NCBI RefSeq assembly: GCF_918698115.1
Contig: NZ_CAKKLV010000005.1
Coordinates: 1-64,000 of the forward strand
DNA length: 64,000 nucleotides
Direction: 5' to 3'
Origin: Peribacillus sp. Bi96
GTDB taxonomy: Bacteria > Bacillota > Bacilli > Bacillales > DSM-1321
Part shown: one piece after another, positions 25,345 through 34,437 of the stretch
How positions within the stretch are numbered: the first letter of the stretch is position 1
Layout: each line of letters starts with the position of its first letter
The notes under the pieces: model-generated
The model's input: only the letters and a program-made list of their open reading frames with translations
Told to the model about the DNA's origin: nothing
Database searches by the model: none
Made by a program: the position numbers and the translations under genes

Positions 25345-26253
25345 TTACTTAATGATAAGTGGATGATCCTTAGCATCATAGGTTTCATCTTTCCGGCATA
25401 AATCATTATTTTCCTGAAATACGCTTTCAAAGAATCGGCTTGCTGGTTCAGCCAAGACTTGATAATACTGGCTGAATAAAAGCGCGGCATGATTCCCGTT
25501 CCACTTGGAAGGCAATAGTTCCTTGGGCAAGCCTGGATCGATAAATAAAAACTTACGGTATTCATGCACCAAATTCGTTCGTTCCACAAAGCAATCAGCA
25601 TCAGACATTTCCCCTCTGCTAATGATGCTTTGGTGCACGATGAATTGTTTGCTGTATTTCTCGATGAATTCTTCATATTTATTTTCGATTTCTTCTAAAT
25701 GCCAACTCTTCTCAACTAGCGATTGATTTTGTTTGGGACCCTTGTATTCCGAAATGAAAAAATCAACATATTCATTGATATCGTATTTCTCGATCAAGAG
25801 TTTGATTTGTTTCTCCAAGTCATTAGGGGAAATCCAGCAACCATTGGAAAAGCTGCCAAATCCACTCCATAATAATTCCTTCCGAAGATCATCCCGTAAT
25901 TGCCGTTTATCTTCAGGGATCGTGTACATTAAAATGCGCCATTTACCGTCCCAATCATTTGGTTTCATTTTATATATGCGATTGGCCGCTTCATCCATTC
26001 GCTGTACACCGCGATCAGTCAAAAAGTAATAGCTTTTATTTCCCTGCTTCTCTGATTGAATCCAGCCTTGTTTGACCATACGGGAAACGGCTACACGTAC
26101 GCCCTGTTCATTGTGGCCGAATTCCTTTAATAAACGAATTAAACTTCCTATCCAGATTTTATTTCCATAGTTACGGATATAATCACCATAAATCGTAAAT
26201 ATCATGGATTGCGTATTAGTTCCTATATTTCTCACCTCATTCGTTGTTACCAT
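25345..26253 (-). CDS. paaX: PaaX-family transcriptional repressor of phenylacetate catabolism
   Basis: About 302 residues. N-terminal winged helix with FTIYGDYIRNYGNKIWIGSL and GVRVAVSRMVKQGWI (GntR-like HTH at about 45-70), then the PaaX central and C-terminal domains (WDGKWRILMYTIPEDKR, WKC-type FGSFSNGCWISP, FIDPGLPKELLPSKWNG). In known systems PaaX represses paa genes and phenylacetyl-CoA relieves it. It sits at the end of the island and may be transcribed separately. Start: ATG at 26253 or GTG at 26259; neither has a good ribosome-binding site. Confidence 0.93.
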   Translation of the reverse strand: MVTTNEVRNIGTNTQSMIFTIYGDYIRNYGNKIWIGSLIRLLKEFGHNEQGVRVAVSRMVKQGWIQSEKQGNKSYYFLTDRGVQRMDEAANRIYKMKPNDWDGKWRILMYTIPEDKRQLRDDLRKELLWSGFGSFSNGCWISPNDLEKQIKLLIEKYDINEYVDFFISEYKGPKQNQSLVEKSWHLEEIENKYEEFIEKYSKQFIVHQSIISRGEMSDADCFVERTNLVHEYRKFLFIDPGLPKELLPSKWNGNHAALLFSQYYQVLAEPASRFFESVFQENNDLCRKDETYDAKDHPLIIK

Positions 26254-26307
26254 TTTCACACGGACTGCATAAATACTATTATATCTTTTTAAAAAGAAAC
26301 CGCAATA

Positions 26308-27084
26308 TCATTTACCCGTAAATTGCGTTTTTCTCCGTTCACTAAATGCTTCGAGCGCTTCCAATCTATCTTGAGTCGGAATGGTCAGTTCATAGGCTTT
26401 CCCCTCTATGGCCATTCCGGTTTGCAAGTCTGTATTCATTCCCTGGACAATGGCATATTTGGCTTGCTTGACTGCAATCGGCCCATTTTTCATGATCTTT
26501 CCTGCCAATTCCTCACAAACTGATAGCAATTCATCCCTCGGAACGACCTTCAATAGGATCCCTAATTGACACGCCTCTTCTGCTGTCAATTTTTTAGCCG
26601 TAAAGATTAATTCCTTCGCTTTCATTTCACCTATCAATCTCGGCAACCGCTGTGTACCGCCTGCTCCAGGAATGATGGCCCAGCTAGTTTCAGTGAGCCC
26701 CAATGAAACACCATCAGCTGCAATTGCAAAATCACATGACAGCAGCCACTCAAATCCTCCCCCCAATGCGTATCCATTAACGGCAGCTATGGTTGGCTGT
26801 GGAAGCCCTGCGATACTATTAAAAACATCGCGAATCAATTTAACGTTCCTTCTTACTTCCGCATCATTCAAAGTCTTTCTTTCCTTCAAATCCGCTCCTG
26901 CGCTGAATGCTTTTTCTCCTGCACCCGTGAAAATGACGGCACGGATATCTCCGTCCATATAAACAGCATCAACGACTTCCTGCAGTTCAGAAAGTGTCTC
27001 ATAGTCGAAGCAATTCAATACGTCCGGTCGATTCACTGTTATATAGCCAATTTGATTATTCACATTATAAATGACGTTAGACAT
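26308..27084 (-). CDS. Enoyl-CoA hydratase/isomerase, phenylacetate pathway (PaaF-like)
   Basis: 258 residues, crotonase fold. Oxyanion-hole segments AFSAGADLKE and ALGGGFEWLLSCDFAIA; both catalytic-type glutamates seem present (GGFEW and LTETSW before IPGAGGTQRLPRLIG). Expected reaction: hydration of 2,3-dehydroadipyl-CoA in the beta-oxidation part of the pathway. It is last in the leftward operon from paaA and has GGGGAGAGG before the ATG. Two other crotonases in the island (30863, 31647) make the exact assignment uncertain. Confidence 0.88.
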   Translation of the reverse strand: MSNVIYNVNNQIGYITVNRPDVLNCFDYETLSELQEVVDAVYMDGDIRAVIFTGAGEKAFSAGADLKERKTLNDAEVRRNVKLIRDVFNSIAGLPQPTIAAVNGYALGGGFEWLLSCDFAIAADGVSLGLTETSWAIIPGAGGTQRLPRLIGEMKAKELIFTAKKLTAEEACQLGILLKVVPRDELLSVCEELAGKIMKNGPIAVKQAKYAIVQGMNTDLQTGMAIEGKAYELTIPTQDRLEALEAFSERRKTQFTGK

Positions 27085-27124
27085 GATTCCTCTCCCCTTT
27101 TATAAAAAAAATGGTCAACTACCC

Positions 27125-28333
27125 TCAATCATTTTCAATATTTTCTATAATGGCTGATATCCCCTGCCCAACACCGACACACATCGTTGCAAGACCATAG
27201 CGTACATTTCTCTTTTTCATTTCGTGAACAAGTGTGGTTAAAATACGCGCACCGCTCGCACCGAGTGGATGGCCAAACGCTATCGCCCCGCCATTGACAT
27301 TCACCTTTTCCTGATCCAGGTTCAATTGGCGGATACACTCCACGGATTGGGAAGCGAATGCTTCATTCAATTCGACTAGCCCAATGTCTTCAATGGATAA
27401 ATCCGCCCGCTCCAACGCTTTTTTCGTAGCATGAATGGGACCAAGGCCCATAATTGACGGTTCTAAGCCTGCCACCGCCCCTACTACATATTTGGCCAGA
27501 GGTTTAACCCCTAGCTCCCGTGCCTTTTCTGCACTCATTAATAGCAACGCAGAGGCGCCATCATTAACACCGGAGGCATTACCGGCCGTTACCGTACCAC
27601 CTTTAAAAATCGGTTTGAGTTTTCCCAGCTTTTCGATGGTCGTGTCAGGACGAGGGTGTTCATCTTTATCGAAAATGACCTCATTCCCTTTACGGTCCGT
27701 ATATCGAACAGGTACGATTTCATTAATGAATCGCTCATTTTCCACTGCTATTTTCGCCCTTTGCTGGCTTTGAAACGCGAATTGATCTTGATCTTCCCTT
27801 GAAACCGAAAAGCGCTGAGCGACATTTTCAGCTGTTTGGGGCATGGAATCCGCACCATACATTTCTTCAAGTTTCTCATTCGTGAAACGCCAGCCGATCG
27901 TTGTATCCTGAAGCTCCATCGAACCCCTTGGGAATTCAATTTCAGGTTTGGCCATGACATATGGCGCCCTTGTCATGCTTTCGGTCCCGCCTGCGATATA
28001 AATATCGCCTTCCCCTGCAGCTATGGAACGAGCCGCATACATAACGGCATCAAGCCCTGATCCGCACAAACGATTTATTGTCGTTCCAGACACGTTTACA
28101 GGAAGACCAGCTAAAAGTGCGGACATTCTGGCAACATCCCGATTATCCTCACCAGCTTGATTTGCATTTCCGAAGATGACATCTTCAATTTGCTCTGGGG
28201 AAAGCTTAGGATTGCGATCTGTCAGCGCCTTGATGACAATTGCACCCAGGTCATCCGGGCGAACACTTTTCAATGCGCCTTTATATCTTCCTATTGGTGT
28301 TCTCACGGCATCAACAATCACAACATCCTTCAT
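27125..28333 (-). CDS. paaJ: Acetyl-CoA C-acyltransferase, 3-oxoadipyl-CoA thiolase type
   Basis: 402 residues. [18 protein letters not shown] holds the nucleophilic Cys (about 90); [20 protein letters not shown] holds the His and [14 protein letters not shown] the second Cys near the end. [18 protein letters not shown] and [14 protein letters not shown] are typical of the PcaF/PaaJ branch that cleaves 3-oxoadipyl-CoA and 3-oxo-5,6-dehydrosuberyl-CoA. Its ATG overlaps the stop of the upstream dehydrogenase by 4 bp. Confidence 0.93.
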   Translation of the reverse strand: MKDVVIVDAVRTPIGRYKGALKSVRPDDLGAIVIKALTDRNPKLSPEQIEDVIFGNANQAGEDNRDVARMSALLAGLPVNVSGTTINRLCGSGLDAVMYAARSIAAGEGDIYIAGGTESMTRAPYVMAKPEIEFPRGSMELQDTTIGWRFTNEKLEEMYGADSMPQTAENVAQRFSVSREDQDQFAFQSQQRAKIAVENERFINEIVPVRYTDRKGNEVIFDKDEHPRPDTTIEKLGKLKPIFKGGTVTAGNASGVNDGASALLLMSAEKARELGVKPLAKYVVGAVAGLEPSIMGLGPIHATKKALERADLSIEDIGLVELNEAFASQSVECIRQLNLDQEKVNVNGGAIAFGHPLGASGARILTTLVHEMKKRNVRYGLATMCVGVGQGISAIIENIEND

Positions 28334-29202
28334 TTTCTCACCAGCTCCCCATCTTTTGTATAATCGTACACACCTTTACCTGACTTTCGGCCTAGCCTGC
28401 CAGCTTTAACATACTGCTCCAGCAGGGGTGCAGGACGGTATTTCTCACCTAGCTTACTATGTAAATATCTTAAATTATTTAAACGGGCATCCAATCCTAC
28501 CAAATCACCTAGCTCAAATGGTCCCATCGGGTAATTCAACCCTAACTTTATTGCTTTATCAATTTCTTCTGGTGTCCCTAACCCTTCTTGAAGCATAAAG
28601 AACGCTTCATTACCTACCAGACAGCTGATTCTACTGGTAACAAAACCAGGAAATTCGTTGATGACCACTGTCTCTTTCCCCATTTTTTCAGCCACCTCTT
28701 TTATTATGGCTGCCGTTTCATCACTTGTTTCAAGACCGCGTACTATTTCCACGAGTGGCATCTTTTGGACAGGGTTGAAAAAATGCATGGCAATCGTTTT
28801 TTCAGGACGTTTTCCATATGAACCAATTTCTGTCGGACTCATAGTGGAAGTATTAGTTGCAAAGTAACAGCCTTCTTTTGCATGCTCTTCAATTGTTTCG
28901 AAAACGGCTTTCTTAATTTCTGCCTTTTCCGGAACAGCCTCTATGATTAAATCGGCATATGCTGCTGATTCTTTCAAATTGGAGGAATACGAAAGTCTGC
29001 TTTTTGCAGTAGCCGCTTCCTCCTGGGTGATTTTTTGGTAGCGCATACCCTTTTCAAAAATGGTATCGATCTCTTTTTTTGCACTTTCCAATGCTTCTTG
29101 ATTCACGTCCACCAATATTACGTCAAAGCCTCCTGTTGCCCCTACATAGGCAATTCCCCTGCCCATGACACCAGATCCTACAATTACTAGATTTCTAATC
29201 AT
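28330..29202 (-). CDS. paaH: 3-hydroxyacyl-CoA dehydrogenase (PaaH-type)
   Basis: 290 residues. Rossmann NAD site IVGSGVMGRGIAYVGA at the N-terminus, ATNTSTMSPTEIG, catalytic His in AMHFFNPVQKMPLVEIV and the conserved Glu in that block, then GFVTSRISCLVGNEAF and a C-terminal helical domain with MGPFELGDLVGLD. It oxidises 3-hydroxyadipyl-CoA. GAAGGAGG precedes the ATG. Followed directly (4-bp overlap) by the thiolase. Confidence 0.92.
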   Translation of the reverse strand: MIRNLVIVGSGVMGRGIAYVGATGGFDVILVDVNQEALESAKKEIDTIFEKGMRYQKITQEEAATAKSRLSYSSNLKESAAYADLIIEAVPEKAEIKKAVFETIEEHAKEGCYFATNTSTMSPTEIGSYGKRPEKTIAMHFFNPVQKMPLVEIVRGLETSDETAAIIKEVAEKMGKETVVINEFPGFVTSRISCLVGNEAFFMLQEGLGTPEEIDKAIKLGLNYPMGPFELGDLVGLDARLNNLRYLHSKLGEKYRPAPLLEQYVKAGRLGRKSGKGVYDYTKDGELVRK

Positions 29203-29322
29203 TCAAATCATTCCTCCTTCAAAATAAATAGGGCTGGCTACAATGAATCAGATCAGCATTCATCCCAAACCTGAATTACTTTTCCGACAGATCGTTTTGC
29301 CAGCACCCTATTTTATGTTTTT
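29203..29322. other. Spacer between the aldehyde dehydrogenase and paaH
   Basis: ATAGGGCTGGC (29228-29238 region) and GCCAGCACCCTAT (29299-29313 region) are inverted around about 58 nt. On the minus strand this could be a processing or attenuation structure inside the operon; no clear T-run ends it. Confidence 0.35.
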
Positions 29323-30840
29323 TTAGATACCAAAAGGATTTAAGGGACGGCTTCCATAATAGGAAATGATGCTTTTCGTTTCTGTATAAAGATCAAGTGT
29401 CTCAATACAAAGTTCCCTGCCGAATCCTGACTGTTTATACCCTCCGAAAGGTGTACCAGGAAATGCGGAGAATGGACAGTTCACCATGACGATTCCCGCT
29501 TCGATTTGGTTGGCAACCCGAGTCGCACGCCCGCCATCCTTTGTCCAAAGTGCTGAGCCCAAGCCAAATTCTGTATCATTCGCAAGTCTAATGGCTTCTT
29601 TTTCATCTTTGAATTTCATGATGACAACAACCGGTCCGAATATTTCCTCTTTAACGACATTCATTTCATGATTCACATTGGCAATGACTGTCGGCTCATA
29701 CCAATAACCGTTTTCAAAGCCTTCTATAGTCGCCGGCTTTCCTCCAGTCAGGATATCCGCTCCATCAGCAATGGCAGATCGGACATAATTGTCGATGACA
29801 TCCAATTGCCCTTGATCTATGACTGCACCGACATGTGTTTCTTTATCGAGCGGATTGCCCAATTTCAATTTCTTCGTTTTTTCTACGAATCTAGTAACGA
29901 ATTCCTCGTAAATGTCCTCGTGTACGTATAAACGGGATCTTGCTTCGCAAGATTGTCCAGTATTGTAGAATATTCCATATAAGGATCCATCTATTGCTGC
30001 TTCAAGGTCAGCATCTTCAAAGACAATATTAGGAGACTTTCCGCCAAGCTCCAATGTTACCCTTTTTAATGTTTGAGAAGCTTTGCCCATGAGATCCCTG
30101 CCGATTGGCGTAGAACCTGTGAAGGCTACCTTATTCACTTTAGGATGTTCGACAAGGTAATTCCCTACGTCAGATCCAGGACCTGGAATGATATTGACCA
30201 CTCCGGAAGGCACACCTGCTTCTAAACAGATTTCCCCTAATACGATGGCAGTCAGCGGCGTTAAAGAGGCTGGCTTAACAATGACCGAACAGCCAACTGC
30301 AATGGCAGGTGCAATTTTCCAGGCCGCCATCATCATTGGATAATTCCAAGGAATGATTTGCGCACAAACACCCACAGGCTCTTTCTCCGTATAGTTATGG
30401 AATTGACCAGGTACATTATTGACAGATCCACGGTGTCCAACTAAAGCACCTGCATAAAATTCGAAATCCTCTATTGCCTGCATGACTTGGCCTTGCGCTG
30501 CAGAAATGGATTTGCCGCTATTCAGTACTTCCAATTCAACCAATTCATTGAAGCGTGAACGCATGATCGCTGCAATCTTGTTCAATACACGGGACCGTTT
30601 ATTGATCGGAGTTTTCTTCCATTTTCCATTATCAAATGCTTCACGAGCAGCTTGAACGGCTCTTTCTGCATCTTCCTTAGTGGCCTTTGCAACCTTGGCA
30701 ATGATTTCACCAGTCGCAGGATTGTATGCATCAATAGTGGATCCATTAGAGCTTTCCACTCTTTCTCCATTAATGATCAGGTGATAATAATCACGTTTCG
30801 TTTCCGCTTTTTCAAATGCTGACTCTTGAACTTTAACCAT
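29323..30840 (-). CDS. Aldehyde dehydrogenase, phenylacetate pathway
   Basis: 505 residues of the NAD(P)-dependent aldehyde dehydrogenase family: PWNYPMMMAAWKIAPAIAVG, VAFTGSTPIGRDLMG, the general-base Glu in VTLELGGKSPN and the nucleophile in NTGQSCEARSRL. It should oxidise the semialdehyde formed after ring opening, the job of the PaaZ aldehyde dehydrogenase domain. PaaZ proteins carry a C-terminal MaoC hydratase; this protein ends soon after the dehydrogenase domain and has none. Start ATG at 30840 in AGTGGGATTACATG context. Confidence 0.9.
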   Translation of the reverse strand: MVKVQESAFEKAETKRDYYHLIINGERVESSNGSTIDAYNPATGEIIAKVAKATKEDAERAVQAAREAFDNGKWKKTPINKRSRVLNKIAAIMRSRFNELVELEVLNSGKSISAAQGQVMQAIEDFEFYAGALVGHRGSVNNVPGQFHNYTEKEPVGVCAQIIPWNYPMMMAAWKIAPAIAVGCSVIVKPASLTPLTAIVLGEICLEAGVPSGVVNIIPGPGSDVGNYLVEHPKVNKVAFTGSTPIGRDLMGKASQTLKRVTLELGGKSPNIVFEDADLEAAIDGSLYGIFYNTGQSCEARSRLYVHEDIYEEFVTRFVEKTKKLKLGNPLDKETHVGAVIDQGQLDVIDNYVRSAIADGADILTGGKPATIEGFENGYWYEPTVIANVNHEMNVVKEEIFGPVVVIMKFKDEKEAIRLANDTEFGLGSALWTKDGGRATRVANQIEAGIVMVNCPFSAFPGTPFGGYKQSGFGRELCIETLDLYTETKSIISYYGSRPLNPFGI

Positions 30841-30862
30841 GTAATCCCACTCCCCTTTTATA

Positions 30863-31636
30863 TTACTTGCCTATGAATTGAGCTTTTCTTTTTTCCGTGA
30901 ATGCTGCCACACCTTCAGCATAATCCATCGTTAACCCAGCAATTCGCTGACCCTCCGCTTCTTCTTTTAAGTATTCTTCCAATGAAAGGTGATAGGATGC
31001 CTCTAAGTATCTTTTGATTAAGCCGATTGCTTTCGTTGGTTTGTTTGCGAGATTCTCTGCAAAGGCTTTCAATTCCTCGTCCCATGCTTCCACACTGATC
31101 ACTTTTGTAGCGATCCCGATATGTTTCGCCTCGCTAGCCGTAACCTTTTCCCCTAATAAAGATAATTCCAAGGCTTTCGCATGACCGACAATCCGCGAAA
31201 GGTAATACAGATTTCCTGAATCAGGAATCAATCCGATATTGACAAAGGCATTTATAAAACTGGCTTTTTCAGAAACAAGCCGGAAATCGCATGCCAGTGC
31301 AAGGCTGAAACCGGCCCCTGCAGCCACCCCATTGACCGCTGCGATGATCGGTTTTTCACAGCTTGCTATTTGCTGCATCATGGGACCGTAATTTTCACGC
31401 AGCAATTGACCTAAATTCATGCTATCATCCAAATCCGATAAATCTTGTCCCGAGCAAAAGGCCCTTCCTTCCCCTGTGATGATAATGGCCCGCACTTCAT
31501 CGGACCCCGCAGATGTTTTGATCGCTTTTTGTATTTCTTTATTCATTTGGGAAGTAAAGGCATTAAGTTTATCAGGACGGTTCAAAGTAAGCCAAGCCAC
31601 TCCGTTTTCAACCCTATAAGTGATCGTTTCGTACAT
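30863..31636 (-). CDS. paaG: 2-(1,2-epoxy-1,2-dihydrophenyl)acetyl-CoA isomerase
   Basis: 257 residues, crotonase fold. AFCSGQDLSDLDDSMNLGQL (with the characteristic insert), VAAGAGFSLALACDFRLVS and NIGLIPDSGNLYYLSRIVG are PaaG-like; the Asp in IPDSG is the expected catalytic acid, and the crotonase glutamates are absent. It converts the ring-epoxide to oxepin-CoA. ATG at 31636 has AAGGAG about 6 nt upstream; a longer in-frame start would overlap the preceding gene by 35 bp. Confidence 0.9.
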   Translation of the reverse strand: MYETITYRVENGVAWLTLNRPDKLNAFTSQMNKEIQKAIKTSAGSDEVRAIIITGEGRAFCSGQDLSDLDDSMNLGQLLRENYGPMMQQIASCEKPIIAAVNGVAAGAGFSLALACDFRLVSEKASFINAFVNIGLIPDSGNLYYLSRIVGHAKALELSLLGEKVTASEAKHIGIATKVISVEAWDEELKAFAENLANKPTKAIGLIKRYLEASYHLSLEEYLKEEAEGQRIAGLTMDYAEGVAAFTEKRKAQFIGK

Positions 31637-31646
31637 AGAGCACTCC

Positions 31647-32423
31647 TTATCCGCCTGTGAATTTAGGCTTTCTTTTTTCAATAAATGCTTTCATTCCTTC
31701 TTTTTGGTCTTCTGATGCAAAAAGAATATAGAAGTTCTTCCGTTCAAATTGCATACCCTCATATAAGGAAAGATCAACGGCTTTATTGACGGATTCTTTA
31801 ATCAGCCTTACAGCTAACGGAGGTTGCTTTGCTATCTTTCTAGCAAAATCAACCGATTCCTCCATTAACAATTCAGGAGCAACGATCTTATTGATGAAAC
31901 CGTATTGCAAAGCTGTCTTAGCATTGATCCTTTCAGCTGACAATATCCATTCAAGCGCCTTCATTTTGCCTACCAATTTCGTCAGCCTCTGCGTTCCGCC
32001 TGCACCAGGCATGACTCCTAGAGTCACTTCCGGAAAGGAAAACTGGGTGTCGCTGGCGGCAATCAAGAAATCGCAGGATAAAGCAAGTTCAAAACCACCA
32101 CCGAATACAAAACTTTTCACCGCACCAATCACAGGCTTCTTAACTAAGCTTATTCGATCCCAATCGGCAAATTGGTTCGTTAACTCCAGATTGATTGGAT
32201 TGTCGTTAGCCATTTCGTCAATATCAGCTCCAGCAGAAAATGCTTTTCCATTGCCCGTCAGCAAAATCACCTTCACTTGTGGGTCGAGGTCGAATGCCTC
32301 CATGGATGTAACGATTTCCCTGACCATTTTCCTGTTAAGCGCATTCAATTGCTTCGGCCGATTTAAAAAGATATAACCAATGCCGTCCTCGATAGACGTT
32401 TCAATGAATTGAAGCGCATTCAT
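31647..32423 (-). CDS. Enoyl-CoA hydratase/isomerase, second hydratase of the island
   Basis: 258 residues. AFSAGADIDEMANDNPINLE, VFGGGFELALSCDFLIAASD and SFPEVTLGVMPGAGGTQRL give both catalytic glutamates, so hydratase activity is expected. With no MaoC domain in the aldehyde dehydrogenase, this or the 26308 enzyme may carry out hydrolytic opening of oxepin-CoA (compare the ECH-type replacement in Azoarcus). Its start overlaps the stop of the EthD-like gene by 4 bp. Confidence 0.87.
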   Translation of the reverse strand: MNALQFIETSIEDGIGYIFLNRPKQLNALNRKMVREIVTSMEAFDLDPQVKVILLTGNGKAFSAGADIDEMANDNPINLELTNQFADWDRISLVKKPVIGAVKSFVFGGGFELALSCDFLIAASDTQFSFPEVTLGVMPGAGGTQRLTKLVGKMKALEWILSAERINAKTALQYGFINKIVAPELLMEESVDFARKIAKQPPLAVRLIKESVNKAVDLSLYEGMQFERKNFYILFASEDQKEGMKAFIEKRKPKFTGG

Positions 32424-32725
32424 TTTATTTCTTCGCCGATCATCATCGTTACAAGTTTTCCCGCAAAGCCCATTAAGTCTTTCCCTGATGCTTTGCCTTC
32501 TGGAGAACGCATTCCTTTTTGCAGTGCATCATGGTCTTCATAATACATTTCACATAGAATGTGATACTCAGAGTCTTTGCCCATCGGTGTCCCGACTATT
32601 TTAGTGACCTCCATTTTTTGAAGACCAGGAATTTTTTCCGTTATCGGACCATGTACATTGAAGTAGTGCTCATCGAATTCTTCCTTGTTTTCAGGTTGTT
32701 TATAAAGGGCGATTAGTTTTACCAT
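32420..32725 (-). CDS. EthD-like dimeric alpha/beta-barrel protein
   Basis: 101 residues. LIALYKQPENKEEFDEHYFN followed by VHGPITEKIPGLQ and YHILCEMYYEDHDALQKGM matches the EthD family of small ferredoxin-like dimers often encoded with oxygenases. Its role in phenylacetate pathways is not settled; a protective or accessory role to the epoxidase is possible. Coupled to its neighbours: 20 nt after paaD and 4-bp overlap with the next gene. Confidence 0.85.
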   Translation of the reverse strand: MVKLIALYKQPENKEEFDEHYFNVHGPITEKIPGLQKMEVTKIVGTPMGKDSEYHILCEMYYEDHDALQKGMRSPEGKASGKDLMGFAGKLVTMMIGEEIK

Positions 32726-32745
32726 TTTAGAAAACCTCCATTTTA

Positions 32746-33243
32746 TTAGATCATTTTTATCATCGGTTTCATCGCTTCGAACGGATTTTTACACGATTTG
32801 CAATATAAAATGCTGCGGCAAGCCGTTGGACCGAATATATTTTCCATCGTGACATAAGTTGATTCACAATACGGGCAATCCACATGCCAGGATCCATCTT
32901 TTTTCATTTGACGAGGAGGAGGGGAGATTCCGAAAAGCTTCAGTCCAGCTTTCCCCTTTTCCGTAATTCGATCGGATGTCCAGGAAGGGGAGCGTAAAAA
33001 TTCAACGCTGACATTTTTTACGGCAGGATGCTGTTTAATGGCAGTTTCCACATTTTTCTGAATGATCGACAATGCCGGGCACCCAAGAAAAGTCGGCAGC
33101 ATCTTCACCAAAACGTCTTGGCCCGAAACCGTCACGTTTTCAACCATCCCTAAATCCAGAATACTGACTGTATCGATTTCGGGATCTTTTACGTCTTCCA
33201 GGAGCTTATATATTTCTTTTGTGTTCAACAGTACGGTCGACAT
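32746..33243 (-). CDS. paaD: Phenylacetyl-CoA epoxidase subunit PaaD (DUF59 plus zinc ribbon)
   Basis: 165 residues. The N-terminal MIP18/DUF59 domain has LEDVKDPEIDTVSILDLGMV and FLGCPALSIIQKNV; the C-terminal zinc-ribbon has CPYCESTYVTMENIFGPTAC, then YCKSCKNPFE. PaaD is needed for assembly of the active epoxidase, probably for Fe-S delivery. 26 nt after paaC. Confidence 0.92.
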   Translation of the reverse strand: MSTVLLNTKEIYKLLEDVKDPEIDTVSILDLGMVENVTVSGQDVLVKMLPTFLGCPALSIIQKNVETAIKQHPAVKNVSVEFLRSPSWTSDRITEKGKAGLKLFGISPPPRQMKKDGSWHVDCPYCESTYVTMENIFGPTACRSILYCKSCKNPFEAMKPMIKMI

Positions 33244-33269
33244 GATACCCCTCCCCTTTTTCTAGTGTT

Positions 33270-34070
33270 TCACCATGAAGCTGCTTTATCGCTTGCATAC
33301 ACTTCGCTTAACGTTTCCAGTGCCTTTTCCAAATCTTCCGTATGCTTGCCATTTCGTCCATCACCTTTAGCCATTCTTATTTCAAAGGTTGTTGCTAAAC
33401 CTACACTTTCAAAAATGGGGGAAACAGCCTCAATCCATTTCTTTTGTAAGTCAGCTTCGCCTTCAATCAGTCCAAGCTCCACCATTTCTTCTCCGTATTG
33501 CCCAAGTGAAAAAACGCCAGCGAAATCCTGCAATGTTTTCTCGATCGCTGCTTTCATTCTCGAAACCGCTTCTTCGTGACCGGAACCCAGCAATTGGACG
33601 AACCACATTTTCCAGTGCATCAAATGATAGTAAAGTTCCATCTGTACCTTTTGTGCCACTTCTGCAAGCGGTTCATATGAACTTGTATGAAGGGATTGAA
33701 GCTTAATCGCTTTTGCTTGGGTATAAAAATAATTCCGCACCACTGCAAAAGCCCAATCATATTCAGGATCTTTCATATAGTATCCAGGACCATTGACCAC
33801 TTCCAGGATAATTGCATTACGCCGCTCCTTCGCTGGTCGATCGTGGGCCAGCTGATCTGCATTCCCTACGCCGATCTCTTCCAATAATTTATAATATATC
33901 GCTGCATGCCCCATCGTATCTTGGGCGATCGAGGAGGATGCAACATCTTCTTCAATATGCGGAGCGAGTCCCAGCCATTCCGCGCCACGATACGAATGGA
34001 TAAAATCATCGTCCGCCAAGTGAAGCAGCAATTCCTTGATTGCGATGTCCTTCAATGAATCATTCCCCAT
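33270..34070 (-). CDS. paaC: Phenylacetyl-CoA epoxidase structural subunit PaaC
   Basis: 266 residues, ferritin-like. LLHLADDDFIHSYRGAEWLG, the YYKLLEEIG helix and MELYYHLMHWKMWFVQLL are typical of PaaC, the non-catalytic partner that binds PaaA. PaaC keeps only some metal ligands. Its start overlaps the paaB stop by 11 bp. Confidence 0.93.
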   Translation of the reverse strand: MGNDSLKDIAIKELLLHLADDDFIHSYRGAEWLGLAPHIEEDVASSSIAQDTMGHAAIYYKLLEEIGVGNADQLAHDRPAKERRNAIILEVVNGPGYYMKDPEYDWAFAVVRNYFYTQAKAIKLQSLHTSSYEPLAEVAQKVQMELYYHLMHWKMWFVQLLGSGHEEAVSRMKAAIEKTLQDFAGVFSLGQYGEEMVELGLIEGEADLQKKWIEAVSPIFESVGLATTFEIRMAKGDGRNGKHTEDLEKALETLSEVYASDKAASW

Positions 34071-34419
34071 TTTTCACGCCTCCTGCCCAAGACATTATCT
34101 CTTTTTCATCGAGCATTTCCTGCTCATACTTCCGCCATTTTTTCTTTAGGTATCCATATCCTTTTGTAGTCCTGTAATCTTTATTATCCAAACGTTGAAG
34201 CGTTTTCTTTTCCTCGGCCGTCATTTTCCGTATATTCTGTCTTTTGACCACCCAGATATCATCTACAGCTTCACGTCTCATGAAATTTTCTTGTGCCATC
34301 ATGATGGCGATATCCTCATTAGGGGCCAGCAGGCTAAAATGATATTGAACGGGTGAGGTTTGTGTTTTACGGCTAAATACTTCAAATTCTTCAAAGTAAG
34401 TTTTTTGTCTAGTTTCCAT
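34060..34419 (-). CDS. paaB: Phenylacetyl-CoA epoxidase subunit PaaB
   Basis: 119 residues. YFEEFEVFSRKTQTSPVQYH, then FSLLAPNEDIAIMMAQENFM and DDIWVVKRQNIRKM, are the PaaB signature. PaaB bridges PaaAC heterodimers in the epoxidase. Between paaA and paaC, overlapping the latter. Confidence 0.93.
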   Translation of the reverse strand: METRQKTYFEEFEVFSRKTQTSPVQYHFSLLAPNEDIAIMMAQENFMRREAVDDIWVVKRQNIRKMTAEEKKTLQRLDNKDYRTTKGYGYLKKKWRKYEQEMLDEKEIMSWAGGVKNGE

Positions 34420-34437
34420 ATAGTCCTTCCCCCTCCC